From the NCBI RefSeq assembly GCF_011007365.1, contig NZ_WFKM01000001.1, positions 558,001 through 622,000 on the forward strand: a stretch of DNA of 64,000 nucleotides, given 5' to 3'. Numbering within the stretch: the first letter of the stretch is position 1; each line of letters begins with the position of its first letter. The position numbers and the translations under genes were made by a program. Source of the DNA: Sphingobacterium sp. xlx-96. Lineage in GTDB: Bacteria > Bacteroidota > Bacteroidia > Sphingobacteriales > Sphingobacteriaceae. The notes beneath the pieces were generated by a model. That model did not search any database. It worked only from the letters and a program-made list of their open reading frames with translations, and was not told the DNA's origin. Below, one piece after another: positions 37,633-46,691 of this stretch.

Positions 37633-37926
37633 TTATTTTAATTTGTTTATCACATCTTGCTCTTTTAGTTTGTCTACATTGTTTTTGTCCCCAAACTCTT
37701 CTGTTTTTTGCTGAAATGCGTCTAGAATTTCACGTATAGCGTCCGAGTTTTCTGCTGTACGTTGATAGATGTCGGGCATCTTGGACTCGATTAAATTATC
37801 TCCCAGCTCAATATTGTCCACCTCGATTTTTCCTATCTTTTCCAATACTGCTTGTTGGCTGTTACGAACATCTTCTAGCTCGCGTGTGATTTTTTCCATC
37901 AACTCAAATTTCTTTAATTTATCCAT
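37633..37926 (-). CDS. Small coiled-coil protein of unknown function
   Basis: The 97-residue soluble protein is almost all helical and charged (KKFELMEKITRELEDVRNSQ, later DAIREILDAFQQKTEEF). It has a heptad-like pattern and no signal peptide. It follows smc on the same strand after a terminator, so it likely has its own promoter. It may be a structural partner; nothing more can be said. Confidence 0.55.
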   Translation of the reverse strand: MDKLKKFELMEKITRELEDVRNSQQAVLEKIGKIEVDNIELGDNLIESKMPDIYQRTAENSDAIREILDAFQQKTEEFGDKNNVDKLKEQDVINKLK

Positions 37927-37987
37927 TTTATCTATCAGTTGTTACGTGTATAGAACGGTTGGAAATAAAAAAAGTTTGTTCAAAAAA

Positions 37988-38018
37988 AATCCCGATAACT
38001 TTAGTGAGGAATCGGGAT
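37988..38018 (-). terminator. Terminator of smc
   Basis: ATCCCGAT (37989-37996) and ATCGGGAT (38011-38018) form an 8-base stem followed on the minus strand by a T run. Confidence 0.75.
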
Positions 38019-38046
38019 CTCTAGGTGTATGTTCAATATAAAAGTC

Positions 38047-41000
38047 TTAAGCGACATCGCGTAGGTCGACAGGAACTACACGAGATATACCTTGTTCGAC
38101 CATGGTGACGCCGTATATAATGTCGGTACTCGCTATCGTACGTTTGTTATGAGACACAACGATGAACTGAGATTGGTTAGAAAATTCACGTATGATCTTG
38201 TTAAATTTATCAATATTGGTATCATCCAAAGGTGCATCTACCTCATCGAATATACAAAAAGGAGCCGGTTTTAGTAAGTATAATGAAAACAGTAAAGCAG
38301 TAGAAGTAAGTGTCTTCTCTCCACCGGAAAGTTGATTGATTGACAAAGGACGCTTTCCTTTAGGACGAGCAACAATATCAATATCCGACTCCAATGGATT
38401 TTTAGGATCACTCAATATCAAATCACAGCTATCTTCTTCGTTGAACAATGAACGGAATACCCGAATGAAATTCTCTCTAACAGAAGTAAAGGCAGCCATA
38501 AACTTATCATTGGCACTTTCGTCGATCTCTTGAATGGTCGATAGCAGGGAGTCTTTAGCTTCTACCAAATCATTTTTTTCTTTAGTGATAAAATTGAAAC
38601 GTTCCGTGATTTCATCGTAAGCCTCTTTAGCCATTGGATTGATGGTGCCGTATTCATCAAGCTGCTTCTTCAATCGTGTACAGGCTGAACCTAATTCCTC
38701 CTGAGATTGAGTAAGCTCAGGCATTTCGCCCTCAAGCAACTCTTTTATATCAATATTAAATTCCACCGCAAGCCTTTCTTTCAGGCTGTTAAGGTCGATC
38801 TGAAGCGTAGTTTTCTTGTCTTTAATCTCTGTCACCAAGAAATCATACTGATCTTTGGATTTCCTAAGTGCAGTCAGCTCTTCTTCTAAATCATTGAGAT
38901 GCTTACGAAATGCATAAAAAACTTCTTCCATCTCATGCAGAGCCTTTTCCAACGATTCTTTTTGTTCGTAAAGCTCTTTGAGGTCATCATCGTTGCTATC
39001 TGTAAACGTCAACGCATCTTTCATGTCGAGCTTAATCTGCTCTTGATCGGCCGTGTTTTTATTGATACGGGATTCTAAAGCTTCTTTTTGGCTTTCTCTA
39101 TATTCCAAGTCTTTTTGAATACCCGATACCTTATTTTGTTGTTGGTGCAGACGGATATTCTCTTGGTTGTAAGCTGTAGATTTTTCCGTCAATACTTCGT
39201 TCAACTCCTGAAATGCATTTTGAAGGTCTTGTGCCTGCTTTTGACGCTCTTCACTTTCCACATGCAAAATCTTTAACTCTGGTTCTGCTTTATTAAGATC
39301 TTCGGATATCTGAGTCAGGCGAGCCTCAATATCAGCTTTACGGTTCTGTGAATTAGCTAAAAAGGCTTGGTATTGCTCTTGTTTCGTCTTTACAGATGTC
39401 CATTCATTTTGAAGACGGGCTAGTTGTATACGTAGCTCATCAATTAGCTCCTTTTGCGATTGCAGTTTTAATGAAGCAATAAGTTGAATCTGTTCCTGCT
39501 CGACTTGCTGCAAATTGCCGATATGTTCATTTAGCGATTTTATTTCCTTGGCCAAATTCTCTAGATTCTTAGCACGACCAATTCTCTTTCCTTCAAAAAG
39601 TCCTACTGATCCACCACTCAAACCTAATTTATGTTTATTAAATTTACCTTCATGGTGTAGTAATATACTATCTGTTGAAGGTAATTCAACTTCGATAGAT
39701 TTGGAATCATCAGCATGTAACAGATAGACATTTTTTAATAATTCTAAGCATAGCTTTTCGTATTTTTTGTCTACCTTGATAACCTGCATAGCAGGGATCA
39801 TGTTGTCAGGAACAATCACCGCAGGAGTGGTTTCAATAGGAAGTACAGCATCCAACACAAAGAAGTTTGCGCGACCTCTCGCCGCGTCACTCAATAGGTT
39901 GATGGCCTGAATGGCATCCTGCGGTGTATCTACTACGTAGTGGTTCATGACCGACTCTAGGTAGTTTTCAATAGCTACACGATACTCCTCCTTACAGAAT
40001 AGAATGTCCGAAAATAGGGGATAAGATTTGCTCCAACCTGCATTTTTACGTAAAAATTTGATTGACTCCGGAAAGCCTTCTAAGTTGTCAACCAAAGATT
40101 TTGTCAAATTATATTCGTTTTGCTTAGCATCTACCAAGCGAGACTCTTTGCTTAATTCATCCTTTGCTTTAGCCAGTTTATCTTCTGCTGTCTGGATTTT
40201 ACTGCTCAGGTCGTTTTCTTGTTCGAGTACTTGTTCATAGTGCGCTTGCTGAGCATCAACTTTCAGTTGCAATTCATTAACCGATAGGTTGAATTGATTC
40301 AATTCTTCGGCTTTACTGCTCGCGTCAGTAATGTTGCGAAGTGATTCCTGTTCGAGAGACTCTTTTTGAATATTAAAAACAGCAATATCTTTTTCTACTT
40401 TGTATATTTTATTCTGCAGTTCATTATTGTCCGCCGCAAAACGGTCCAATTTATTTTTAGCAGTCTGTTGTTGACCTCTTAATTCCTCAACTTCCGTTTT
40501 GTTTTTCTGTATATCATCTTGGTATACATCAAGCTTAGCCTGCTCTTCATATAGCTCTTCATTGAGTCTTTTCAAGGTGTAATCCACATGACTCAACTGT
40601 TGTTTGTCAAGGTTTTGCTCGGTCTGTATGCGTGCATCTCGTTCTTGTAGATGATGTAGACGCTCGTTTTTTATTTTACGTTCAGACTCATAGGTACGAA
40701 TTTTATTCTGGAATTCATGTGTAGTCTTTTGTTGTGTAGATAGGCTCTTCTCTTTGATTAAAATTTCTTCACGACCTACACGCAATTCCTTTTCTTTACC
40801 ATCAATCTGTTCGAGGGTATTTTGCAGCGCTTGTTGAAGATCTTTTTCTTTTTCACTTAAAGAGGTCAGGTCCGAGCTGAAACTATCCAGCCGATAATAG
40901 GCTAATCCTACACTAGCCTGTTTATATTCTTCTTTCAATAAGAAGTACTTATCTGCTTTTTTAGCCTGATTTTCTAAAGATTTTAGATTTTTCGTGATTT

Positions 41001-41589
41001 CGTACAACAGATCATCTACTCGGGACAGGTCGGCTTCAGTCTCTTTTAATTTGTTAAGTGTTTGTTTTTTCCTAACCTTATATTTAGATATACCAGAGGC
41101 TTCCTCAAATAGATTTCTTCTTGAATTGTCTTTATTCGCAATAATCTCGTCAATCATTTTCAACTCTATAATGGAATAGGTATCTGCTCCGATACCAGTA
41201 TCCAAAAAGAGGTCTGTGATATCTTTGAGTCGGCACTTGACATCATTCAAACGGTATTCACTTTCGCCTGTTCTATACAGTTTACGGGTGATCGTTACCG
41301 TTGTAAACTCAGTAGGTAAAACACTCTTGTTATTGTTAAAAGTTAAGGATACTTCAGCTAGATTGGCAGGCTTACGCGTTTTTGTCCCATTGAAGATAAT
41401 ATTTTCCATCTTTTCAGAACGTAACGTCTTTGTACTCTGCTCTCCTAGTACCCATCGGATAGCATCAACAACATTAGACTTACCACAGCCATTCGGACCA
41501 ACGATTGCGGTGACCCCTTCGTTAAAATTTATCGTGATTTTATCACCAAAACTTTTAAAACCTTTGATTTCAAGCTTCGTTAGCTCCAT
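38047..41589 (-). CDS. smc: Chromosome segregation SMC protein
   Basis: The 1180-residue protein is the condensin ATPase that compacts and segregates DNA. The N-terminal ATPase half has Walker A GPNGCGKSNVVDAIRWVLGE. Two long coiled coils flank the hinge (about residues 510-680). The C-terminal half has the signature QLSGGEKTLTSTALLFSLY and Walker B FCIFDEVDAPLDD. Length and layout are normal. It is downstream of the ABC-F gene by 104 bases. ScpA and ScpB are not in the window. Confidence 0.96.
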   Translation of the reverse strand: MELTKLEIKGFKSFGDKITINFNEGVTAIVGPNGCGKSNVVDAIRWVLGEQSTKTLRSEKMENIIFNGTKTRKPANLAEVSLTFNNNKSVLPTEFTTVTITRKLYRTGESEYRLNDVKCRLKDITDLFLDTGIGADTYSIIELKMIDEIIANKDNSRRNLFEEASGISKYKVRKKQTLNKLKETEADLSRVDDLLYEITKNLKSLENQAKKADKYFLLKEEYKQASVGLAYYRLDSFSSDLTSLSEKEKDLQQALQNTLEQIDGKEKELRVGREEILIKEKSLSTQQKTTHEFQNKIRTYESERKIKNERLHHLQERDARIQTEQNLDKQQLSHVDYTLKRLNEELYEEQAKLDVYQDDIQKNKTEVEELRGQQQTAKNKLDRFAADNNELQNKIYKVEKDIAVFNIQKESLEQESLRNITDASSKAEELNQFNLSVNELQLKVDAQQAHYEQVLEQENDLSSKIQTAEDKLAKAKDELSKESRLVDAKQNEYNLTKSLVDNLEGFPESIKFLRKNAGWSKSYPLFSDILFCKEEYRVAIENYLESVMNHYVVDTPQDAIQAINLLSDAARGRANFFVLDAVLPIETTPAVIVPDNMIPAMQVIKVDKKYEKLCLELLKNVYLLHADDSKSIEVELPSTDSILLHHEGKFNKHKLGLSGGSVGLFEGKRIGRAKNLENLAKEIKSLNEHIGNLQQVEQEQIQLIASLKLQSQKELIDELRIQLARLQNEWTSVKTKQEQYQAFLANSQNRKADIEARLTQISEDLNKAEPELKILHVESEERQKQAQDLQNAFQELNEVLTEKSTAYNQENIRLHQQQNKVSGIQKDLEYRESQKEALESRINKNTADQEQIKLDMKDALTFTDSNDDDLKELYEQKESLEKALHEMEEVFYAFRKHLNDLEEELTALRKSKDQYDFLVTEIKDKKTTLQIDLNSLKERLAVEFNIDIKELLEGEMPELTQSQEELGSACTRLKKQLDEYGTINPMAKEAYDEITERFNFITKEKNDLVEAKDSLLSTIQEIDESANDKFMAAFTSVRENFIRVFRSLFNEEDSCDLILSDPKNPLESDIDIVARPKGKRPLSINQLSGGEKTLTSTALLFSLYLLKPAPFCIFDEVDAPLDDTNIDKFNKIIREFSNQSQFIVVSHNKRTIASTDIIYGVTMVEQGISRVVPVDLRDVA

Positions 41590-41693
41590 TCATCTTGTTG
41601 TATTAGTTCCCACGAAAATAAGCAATAAAAAAGAGAATGGGAATCTAGTTTTTACACATTTTAATAGATTTCCACATCCTGCAGATTCATTAT

Positions 41694-43283
41694 TTATAAC
41701 CGGTAGAAATCCTTGATCTGTATATCTTCTAAAAACTTCGAATCGTGCGATACGACGACCAAAGTACCCTGATAAGAGTTTATCGCATGTGTTAAAATCT
41801 GTACATTTTGTAAATCCAAATTGTTCGTTGGTTCGTCCAGAATAATCATGTCGGGAACCCTTGACGATAGCGTAAGGCAGCATAATGTCAAGCGTAATCG
41901 TTCACCACCACTCAACATAGATACCGACTTTTTCCAGTCATCCGGTTGAAACAAAAAGCGTTTCAATCTTGTATTTATTTCTGCGGGCTGTAAGCCCGAA
42001 TTATTAAATTGTTGAGCTTGTTCAAACATGCTAAGTTCATTCTGTAAGAGTGCGTATTCCTGATCTACATATACCGTATGTTCATGGTTGAAGATACATT
42101 GTCCTTCGGTGGGTACGATTTGCTTTTGAATGACTTTTAACAGACTGGATTTTCCTGTTCCATTATCTCCTTGTATAGCCATTCGTTGTCCACTTCTGAT
42201 TAAAATATGTAATGGATTTGACCATAGCTTCTGTCCATTCTTCTTGATGATCTGGATATTTGTACCTTCAAATAAGGTCTTCCCTTCATGCATATTGATA
42301 TTTTTAAAGCCAAATTTCATTTTATCCAGATCTGGAACGGTCGATTTCAGCGAGTTCAGATCTTTGGTCAGGTCGCTGATCTTTGATTGATGAACAGCCT
42401 TAAGCTTTGAAGTGCTCTTTTCAGCTTTGTTTTTAAGCGTATTCATCATGATACGGGCTACTCCCGCTTGTTCTTGTTTACGGTGACCTCGGGCATCTTG
42501 TTTATTTTGTCGTTCGGCGGTCTCTCTTTCTTTAATTGTGGCCTTCCGTAATTCTTTTTCTTTCCAAACGATATCTTCGGCCAACGCGGTCATTTGTAGA
42601 TGTTTTTGTGTAAGATAGAAATCATAGTTGCCTCCATAGCGCTGCATGCCATCTGGAGTCATCTCAAAAGTGATATTCAGTAGTTTTAATAACTGACGGT
42701 CATGACTTACAATAAGCATTGTCTGATTACTTTCGTGTATATAACGGTATAGTTTTGCGCGACTGGAACTATCCAGATGATTGGAGGGTTCATCCATCAA
42801 CAACAATTGCGGTTGGTGAATATCAATTCCTGCAAGGAGTACTTTGGTCTTTTGGCCACCGCTTAGATCGCTCATTGTTGACCTTAAGTTGATGTTGGGT
42901 AAATGCCAATAGTCTAGCGCTTGCTGGCAACGCTCCTCAATATTCCAATCATCATTTAATATGCTGTAATCCTGGTCTTTAACGCTTCCTTTCAATATAT
43001 TGTCCAAAGCAGTTAACTTGTCTCGAACACCTAAAGCTTCGGACACCGTGAGATGATTGTATTGCCCAAACATTTGAGGAACAAAATAAGTATTATCGTT
43101 TATTTGTATTTGGCCTGCAGAGGAGAGCGTCGTTCCGCTAATGAGGTCCAATAATGTTGATTTTCCAACACCATTATTACCGATTAAAGCTGCTTTTTCC
43201 TGAGGGGCCAATCGAAAATTTATATTTTCGAACGCAATAGTTTTATTGGAAAATGTATAGGATACATTTTGTAAAATAAGCAT
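41694..43283 (-). CDS. ABC-F family ATPase (ribosome-associated)
   Basis: The 529-residue protein has two ABC ATPase domains and no membrane spans. Walker A sites are GNNGVGKSTLLDLI and GDNGTGKSSLLKVI; signatures are LSGGQKTKVLL and LSGGERLRLTL; Walker B are LLLMDEPSNHLD and IILDEPTNNLD. A charged linker (about residues 225-320) rich in Lys/Arg/Gln lies between them, the P-site tRNA-interaction motif region of ABC-F proteins. It may be a translation factor or an antibiotic-resistance (ribosome-protection) type. Its leader has a hairpin and a mini-ORF (see findings). Confidence 0.88.
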   Translation of the reverse strand: MLILQNVSYTFSNKTIAFENINFRLAPQEKAALIGNNGVGKSTLLDLISGTTLSSAGQIQINDNTYFVPQMFGQYNHLTVSEALGVRDKLTALDNILKGSVKDQDYSILNDDWNIEERCQQALDYWHLPNINLRSTMSDLSGGQKTKVLLAGIDIHQPQLLLMDEPSNHLDSSSRAKLYRYIHESNQTMLIVSHDRQLLKLLNITFEMTPDGMQRYGGNYDFYLTQKHLQMTALAEDIVWKEKELRKATIKERETAERQNKQDARGHRKQEQAGVARIMMNTLKNKAEKSTSKLKAVHQSKISDLTKDLNSLKSTVPDLDKMKFGFKNINMHEGKTLFEGTNIQIIKKNGQKLWSNPLHILIRSGQRMAIQGDNGTGKSSLLKVIQKQIVPTEGQCIFNHEHTVYVDQEYALLQNELSMFEQAQQFNNSGLQPAEINTRLKRFLFQPDDWKKSVSMLSGGERLRLTLCCLTLSSRVPDMIILDEPTNNLDLQNVQILTHAINSYQGTLVVVSHDSKFLEDIQIKDFYRL

Positions 43284-43360
43284 AATTTCTTCTTTTAAAA
43301 GGATAAATGGAATAACAGATCCGGTTAGCGGATAAGTTGTTTTTGAAAAGAGAAGAAATT
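43284..43360 (-). promoter_or_regulatory. Leader of the ABC-F gene with inverted repeat and start-stop mini-ORF
   Basis: A perfect 10-base inverted repeat (AATTTCTTCT 43284-43293 and AGAAGAAATT 43351-43360) has its downstream arm directly against the ABC-F ATG at 43283. On the message, ATGTAA (minus strand 43370-43365) lies 4 bases before the upstream arm. The pairing could hide the start. Confidence 0.45.
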
Positions 43361-43395
43361 AATTTTACATATATGTATTTTGATGTTTCTTGATA

Positions 43396-43403
43396 CAAAG
43401 GTA
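43396..43403 (-). promoter_or_regulatory. -7 promoter box of the ABC-F gene
   Basis: On the minus strand TACCTTTG, a perfect match to TAnnTTTG, gives a leader of about 108 bases. No clear -33 box was seen. Confidence 0.55.
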
Positions 43404-43409
43404 AAAAAA

Positions 43410-43443
43410 CTTTCATAATCCAGGAGCTGCCGGATTATGAAAG
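43410..43443. repeat. Perfect 12-base inverted repeat (REP-like)
   Basis: CTTTCATAATCC (43410-43421) and GGATTATGAAAG (43432-43443) enclose a 10-base loop. The start TTTCATRATYC is shared with the elements at 22758 and 25821. Confidence 0.75.
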
Positions 43444-43450
43444 TCCCCTA

Positions 43451-43561
43451 CGTCACCTCGACCTTGTAGAGAGGTCTATGTAACTATCTATAAAAAAATA
43501 TATATCATTAAATATAACTACATTGAGCCCTTCGGGGTTCTCCGCTAAGGTCGAAATGACG
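43451..43561. repeat. Interspersed inverted repeat of the CGTCATTTCGACC type
   Basis: Outer arms are CGTCACCTCGACCTT (43451-43465) and AAGGTCGAAATGACG (43547-43561), pairing with a few mismatches around an AT-rich centre. Read on the minus strand it contains GAGAACCCCGAAGGGCTCAA. Such elements are common between genes in Sphingobacteria and Flavobacteria. Only one copy is in this window. Confidence 0.65.
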
Positions 43562-43610
43562 ACAAAACGGTCAAATAAGTGAAAAATATTTTTTATGGTT
43601 TTCCTGTTTT

Positions 43611-44225
43611 TTAGAACAACCCGTATAGCTCGGCTTCAATCTTTTGTATGATACTTCCTAGATCTTCCGGTTTATTTGCAAAGTCTAAGTTGTCTTTGTC
43701 TAATACCAATAGCTTGCCTTCCGTGTAGTTGTTAATCCATTTTTCATATTTGTCATTCAATTTGGACAAGTAATCTAAACGAATACCCGATTCATAATCT
43801 CTACCGCGTGTCTGGATGTTATTGACCAACGTCGGAACAGAAGCTTTTAGGTAGATCAACAGATCCGGTGGTTTGATATAATGGATGATACTCTGAAATA
43901 TGTTGCTGTAATTTTCAAAATCACGTGCACTCATCAAGCCCATATCATAGAGATTCTCCGCAAAAATGTACGCATCTTCATAAATCGTGCGATCTTGAAT
44001 CATATTTATGCTTTTGCTTTGTAATTCTACAATGTGACGAAAGCGACTATTCAAGAAGAAAATCTGTAAGTTAAAAGCCCAACGCTTCATATCACTATAG
44101 AAATCTTCGAGATAAGGATTATCGTCTACAGTCTCAAACTGAGGCTCAAAGTTGAGATGATGAGCCAATAGCTTTGTTAATGTCGTTTTTCCGGCTCCGA
44201 TATTTCCTACAATTGCAATATGCAT
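43611..44225 (-). CDS. Deoxynucleoside kinase (dNK family)
   Basis: The 204-residue protein phosphorylates deoxynucleosides for dNTP salvage. The P-loop is GNIGAGKTTLTKLL (about residues 7-20). QDRTIYEDAYIFAENL holds the ED(R)T-like base-recognition segment, and RGRDYESGIRLDYL is the lid. Length is normal for dAK/dGK-type enzymes of Bacteroidota. It sits between trpS and the interspersed repeat. Base specificity is not visible. Confidence 0.9.
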   Translation of the reverse strand: MHIAIVGNIGAGKTTLTKLLAHHLNFEPQFETVDDNPYLEDFYSDMKRWAFNLQIFFLNSRFRHIVELQSKSINMIQDRTIYEDAYIFAENLYDMGLMSARDFENYSNIFQSIIHYIKPPDLLIYLKASVPTLVNNIQTRGRDYESGIRLDYLSKLNDKYEKWINNYTEGKLLVLDKDNLDFANKPEDLGSIIQKIEAELYGLF

Positions 44226-44285
44226 AGCTCAAATAAAAATTAAAAAGTCAAAATTTAAAAACGTATTTCCCCTAGTCGCAACTTC

Positions 44286-45284
44286 TTAAAAGAGCTTCTT
44301 GATACCAATAATTTCACGTACTTCGCGAAGGGTTTTTTGTGCACTGGCAGAGGCTTTCTCGGCACCTAACTTCAGTGCTTTCTGAATGTACTCTTCATCC
44401 TTGTATATTTCCTCGATCCGAGAACGCACAGGTTCAGTAGCGATTACCATATCTTCGGCTAGTTGCTTTTTAAAGTCTCCATAACGGATCTCACATTTGT
44501 TGTATAAATCATCAAAATGAGATAATGTATCTGCTGAAGAGACCACTTTCATTAAATCAAAAAGATTCTGTACGGATTCTGGTTTTGCCTGATTAGGCTC
44601 AGTCGGACCAGAGTCTGAAACGGCACGCATAATTTTTTTACGGATCACTTCAGGCGCATCAGATAGATAGATACAATCTGCGTCACCGTTTGATTTTCCC
44701 ATTTTACCCTGTCCACTTAAACCAGGTACTTTTACTAGTTTTTGAGCATAAGAGAAAGCGAAAGCTTCTTTAAAGTAATCTACTTTATAAAGATGATTAA
44801 AGCGATTTCCAAATGTTCTCGTCATTTCCAAGTGTTGTTCCTGGTCTTTTCCTACAGGTACTTTGGTCGCGTGATGAAGCAATATATCACATGCCATCAA
44901 CACAGGGTATGTCAATAGGCCCGCATTTACATTGTCTGGATTAGAACGAACTTTATCCTTAAAAGAAGTAGACCTTTCAAGTTCTCCAAGATAGGCGTTC
45001 ATATTCATATAAAGATAGAGCTCGGCTACTTCTGGTACATCAGATTGTACGTAAATAGTCGATTTTTCTGGATCAATCCCAGCTGCTAGGTATTCGATGA
45101 CCACATTGCGGACTGTAGACTGTAAATCTTGCGGAGCTGGATGAGTCGTAAGTGAGTGCAAATCAGCTATAAAAAAGAAGCAATTGTAGTCATTTTGCAT
45201 TTTCACAAAATTGCTCAATGCTCCGTAGTAGTTTCCTAAGTGTAATTTTCCGGTACTTCTTATACCGCTAACGACAGTTTCCAT
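44286..45284 (-). CDS. trpS: Tryptophanyl-tRNA synthetase
   Basis: It charges tRNA-Trp. From ATG 45284 (METVVSGIRSTG) the protein is about 332 residues. The class I HIGH-like block is TGKLHLGNYYGAL and the KMSKS-like loop is GKMGKSNGD. The frame also starts at 45293, three codons upstream, which adds only MQH. It is 53 bases downstream of mazG in a possible operon. Confidence 0.95.
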   Translation of the reverse strand: METVVSGIRSTGKLHLGNYYGALSNFVKMQNDYNCFFFIADLHSLTTHPAPQDLQSTVRNVVIEYLAAGIDPEKSTIYVQSDVPEVAELYLYMNMNAYLGELERSTSFKDKVRSNPDNVNAGLLTYPVLMACDILLHHATKVPVGKDQEQHLEMTRTFGNRFNHLYKVDYFKEAFAFSYAQKLVKVPGLSGQGKMGKSNGDADCIYLSDAPEVIRKKIMRAVSDSGPTEPNQAKPESVQNLFDLMKVVSSADTLSHFDDLYNKCEIRYGDFKKQLAEDMVIATEPVRSRIEEIYKDEEYIQKALKLGAEKASASAQKTLREVREIIGIKKLF

Positions 45285-45345
45285 ATGCTGCAAAACTAAG
45301 GAATTATTCCTAATATTTCGTTTTACCTAGCCTATATTTTGGAGG

Positions 45346-46155
45346 CTACAGCCCCAAAGACTTTGCTTCATTCCAATAGATATCCATTTCATCAAGGCGC
45401 ATGTCGCTAAGTCGAAGACCATTTTCATTTGCTCGATTTTCAAGATGGGTAAACCGGCGAATAAATTTTTTGTTGGTTTTCTCCAATGCATTTTCTGGAT
45501 TTATTCCCATATGTCGCGCATAGTTAATCAAAGAAAATAGAAGATCACCAAATTCTTCCTCTGCTTTTTCTTGATCAATACTTTCTTTAACCTGCAGATC
45601 AAACTCTTGCTTAAATTCTTGTAGTTCCTCTTCCACCTTATTCCATACCTCCGCTTTATCTTCCCAATCGAAACCTACACCACGCACCTTGTCTTGTATG
45701 CGATAGGCTTTTACTAAAGCAGGGAGAGTTTTCGGTACGCCAGATAATACAGAGCGATTTCCTTCATTCAATTTGATCTGCTCCCAATTATTCTTTACAT
45801 CTTCATCATTTGACACCTTGGTATCTCCATAAATATGTGGGTGTCTATGTATCAATTTGTCACAGACATTATTTAGTACATCCGTGATGTCGAAAATCTG
45901 TTGTTCTTCTGCAATTTTAGCGTAAAATACCAGATGCATCATAAGGTCTCCAAGTTCCTTTTTAACTTCATTAAGGTCTTGATCCAATATGGCATCAGCA
46001 AGCTCATACATCTCTTCGATCGTGAGGTGCCGCAGACTTTCCATCGTCTGTTTTCTATCCCAAGGACAGTCTACACGTAAGGTATTCATTACAGTCAATA
46101 GTCTAGAAAATGCATCAGCTGGATTTTTAGCTAAAGGAGGGATAAGATATGCCAT
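45346..46155 (-). CDS. mazG: Nucleoside triphosphate pyrophosphohydrolase MazG
   Basis: It hydrolyses NTPs to NMPs plus pyrophosphate (house-cleaning). The 269-residue protein has two MazG repeats: the first with VDCPWDRKQT, EEMYELADAI and VKKELGDLMMHLVFYA; the second with KVEEELQEFK and EKAEEEFGDLLFSLINYAR. The acidic EExxE motifs bind Mg2+. It is first of the mazG-trpS-dNK-ABC-F-smc minus-strand run. Confidence 0.94.
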   Translation of the reverse strand: MAYLIPPLAKNPADAFSRLLTVMNTLRVDCPWDRKQTMESLRHLTIEEMYELADAILDQDLNEVKKELGDLMMHLVFYAKIAEEQQIFDITDVLNNVCDKLIHRHPHIYGDTKVSNDEDVKNNWEQIKLNEGNRSVLSGVPKTLPALVKAYRIQDKVRGVGFDWEDKAEVWNKVEEELQEFKQEFDLQVKESIDQEKAEEEFGDLLFSLINYARHMGINPENALEKTNKKFIRRFTHLENRANENGLRLSDMRLDEMDIYWNEAKSLGL

Positions 46156-46691
46156 ACTGTCAAAATTTTGTTGCTCAAAGGTACTATTTTTTCTGAAAGC
46201 GTTTGTTCTTTAAGGACATCAAGAACTTTTATGAGCCGCAGTTAGGGACTCATAAAAGTTTATTGTGATTGAAGGAAGAAATATACCGTTGTTATTGGCC
46301 AAAGCAAAATCAATGGTGGAAAAAATATTTATCAGTGCTTTTGATTTTTCTTGTTAGAGGATATTAGGTCGAATATATTTTGATGTTTTACTAATTTTCG
46401 GTGACTTTTTGTAAACTCTACCTGTACATTTAAAAAAAAGACTTCGTTAAGTTTTGTAGAATTAGGTGCTTCTTAGCACCTGAAAAACACGCCTCTCAAT
46501 AGGGCCATTTTAAAGCATTCTACTCCAATATCTTTTTTAAGGTAAGTATGTTTTGTGTTGGTGTGGATTTTTTAGAAGGTTAATTTGGAGTTAATATGTA
46601 TTGTCCTTCATTTCAAAAAAAACTAAACAGATTCCAGAATTAGTTGTTTTTTAAATAGAAACAATATCATTTTAAAAATTAGGAGGTTTTG
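46156..46691. other. 536-base gap with two hairpins
   Basis: Between divergent mazG and the small gene at 46692. A perfect 12-base inverted repeat AACTTTTATGAG / CTCATAAAAGTT (46224-46235, 46249-46260) lies upstream of mazG. A small hairpin AGGTGCT-TCTT-AGCACCT lies at 46464-46481. The rest is AT-rich. No ORF or RNA gene was recognised. Confidence 0.6.
46681..46691 (+). promoter_or_regulatory. Strong Shine-Dalgarno sequence
   Basis: AGGAGG (46681-46686) stands 5 bases before the ATG at 46692. This is rare in Bacteroidota, where most starts here have no Shine-Dalgarno site, and it fixes the start at 46692 rather than the TTG at 46689. Confidence 0.7.

Larger units (their letters stand above)
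43284..43610. other. 327-base gap with ABC-F leader and interspersed repeat
   Basis: Holds the ABC-F leader (43284-43392), its -7 box, a hairpin repeat (43410-43443) and an interspersed inverted repeat (43451-43561). No coding sequence was seen. Confidence 0.6.

Noticed and set aside
41216..41716. 166-residue plus-strand ORF over smc and ABC-F ends
   Set aside because: It is the shadow of smc; the composition follows the opposite-strand codons and there is no domain.
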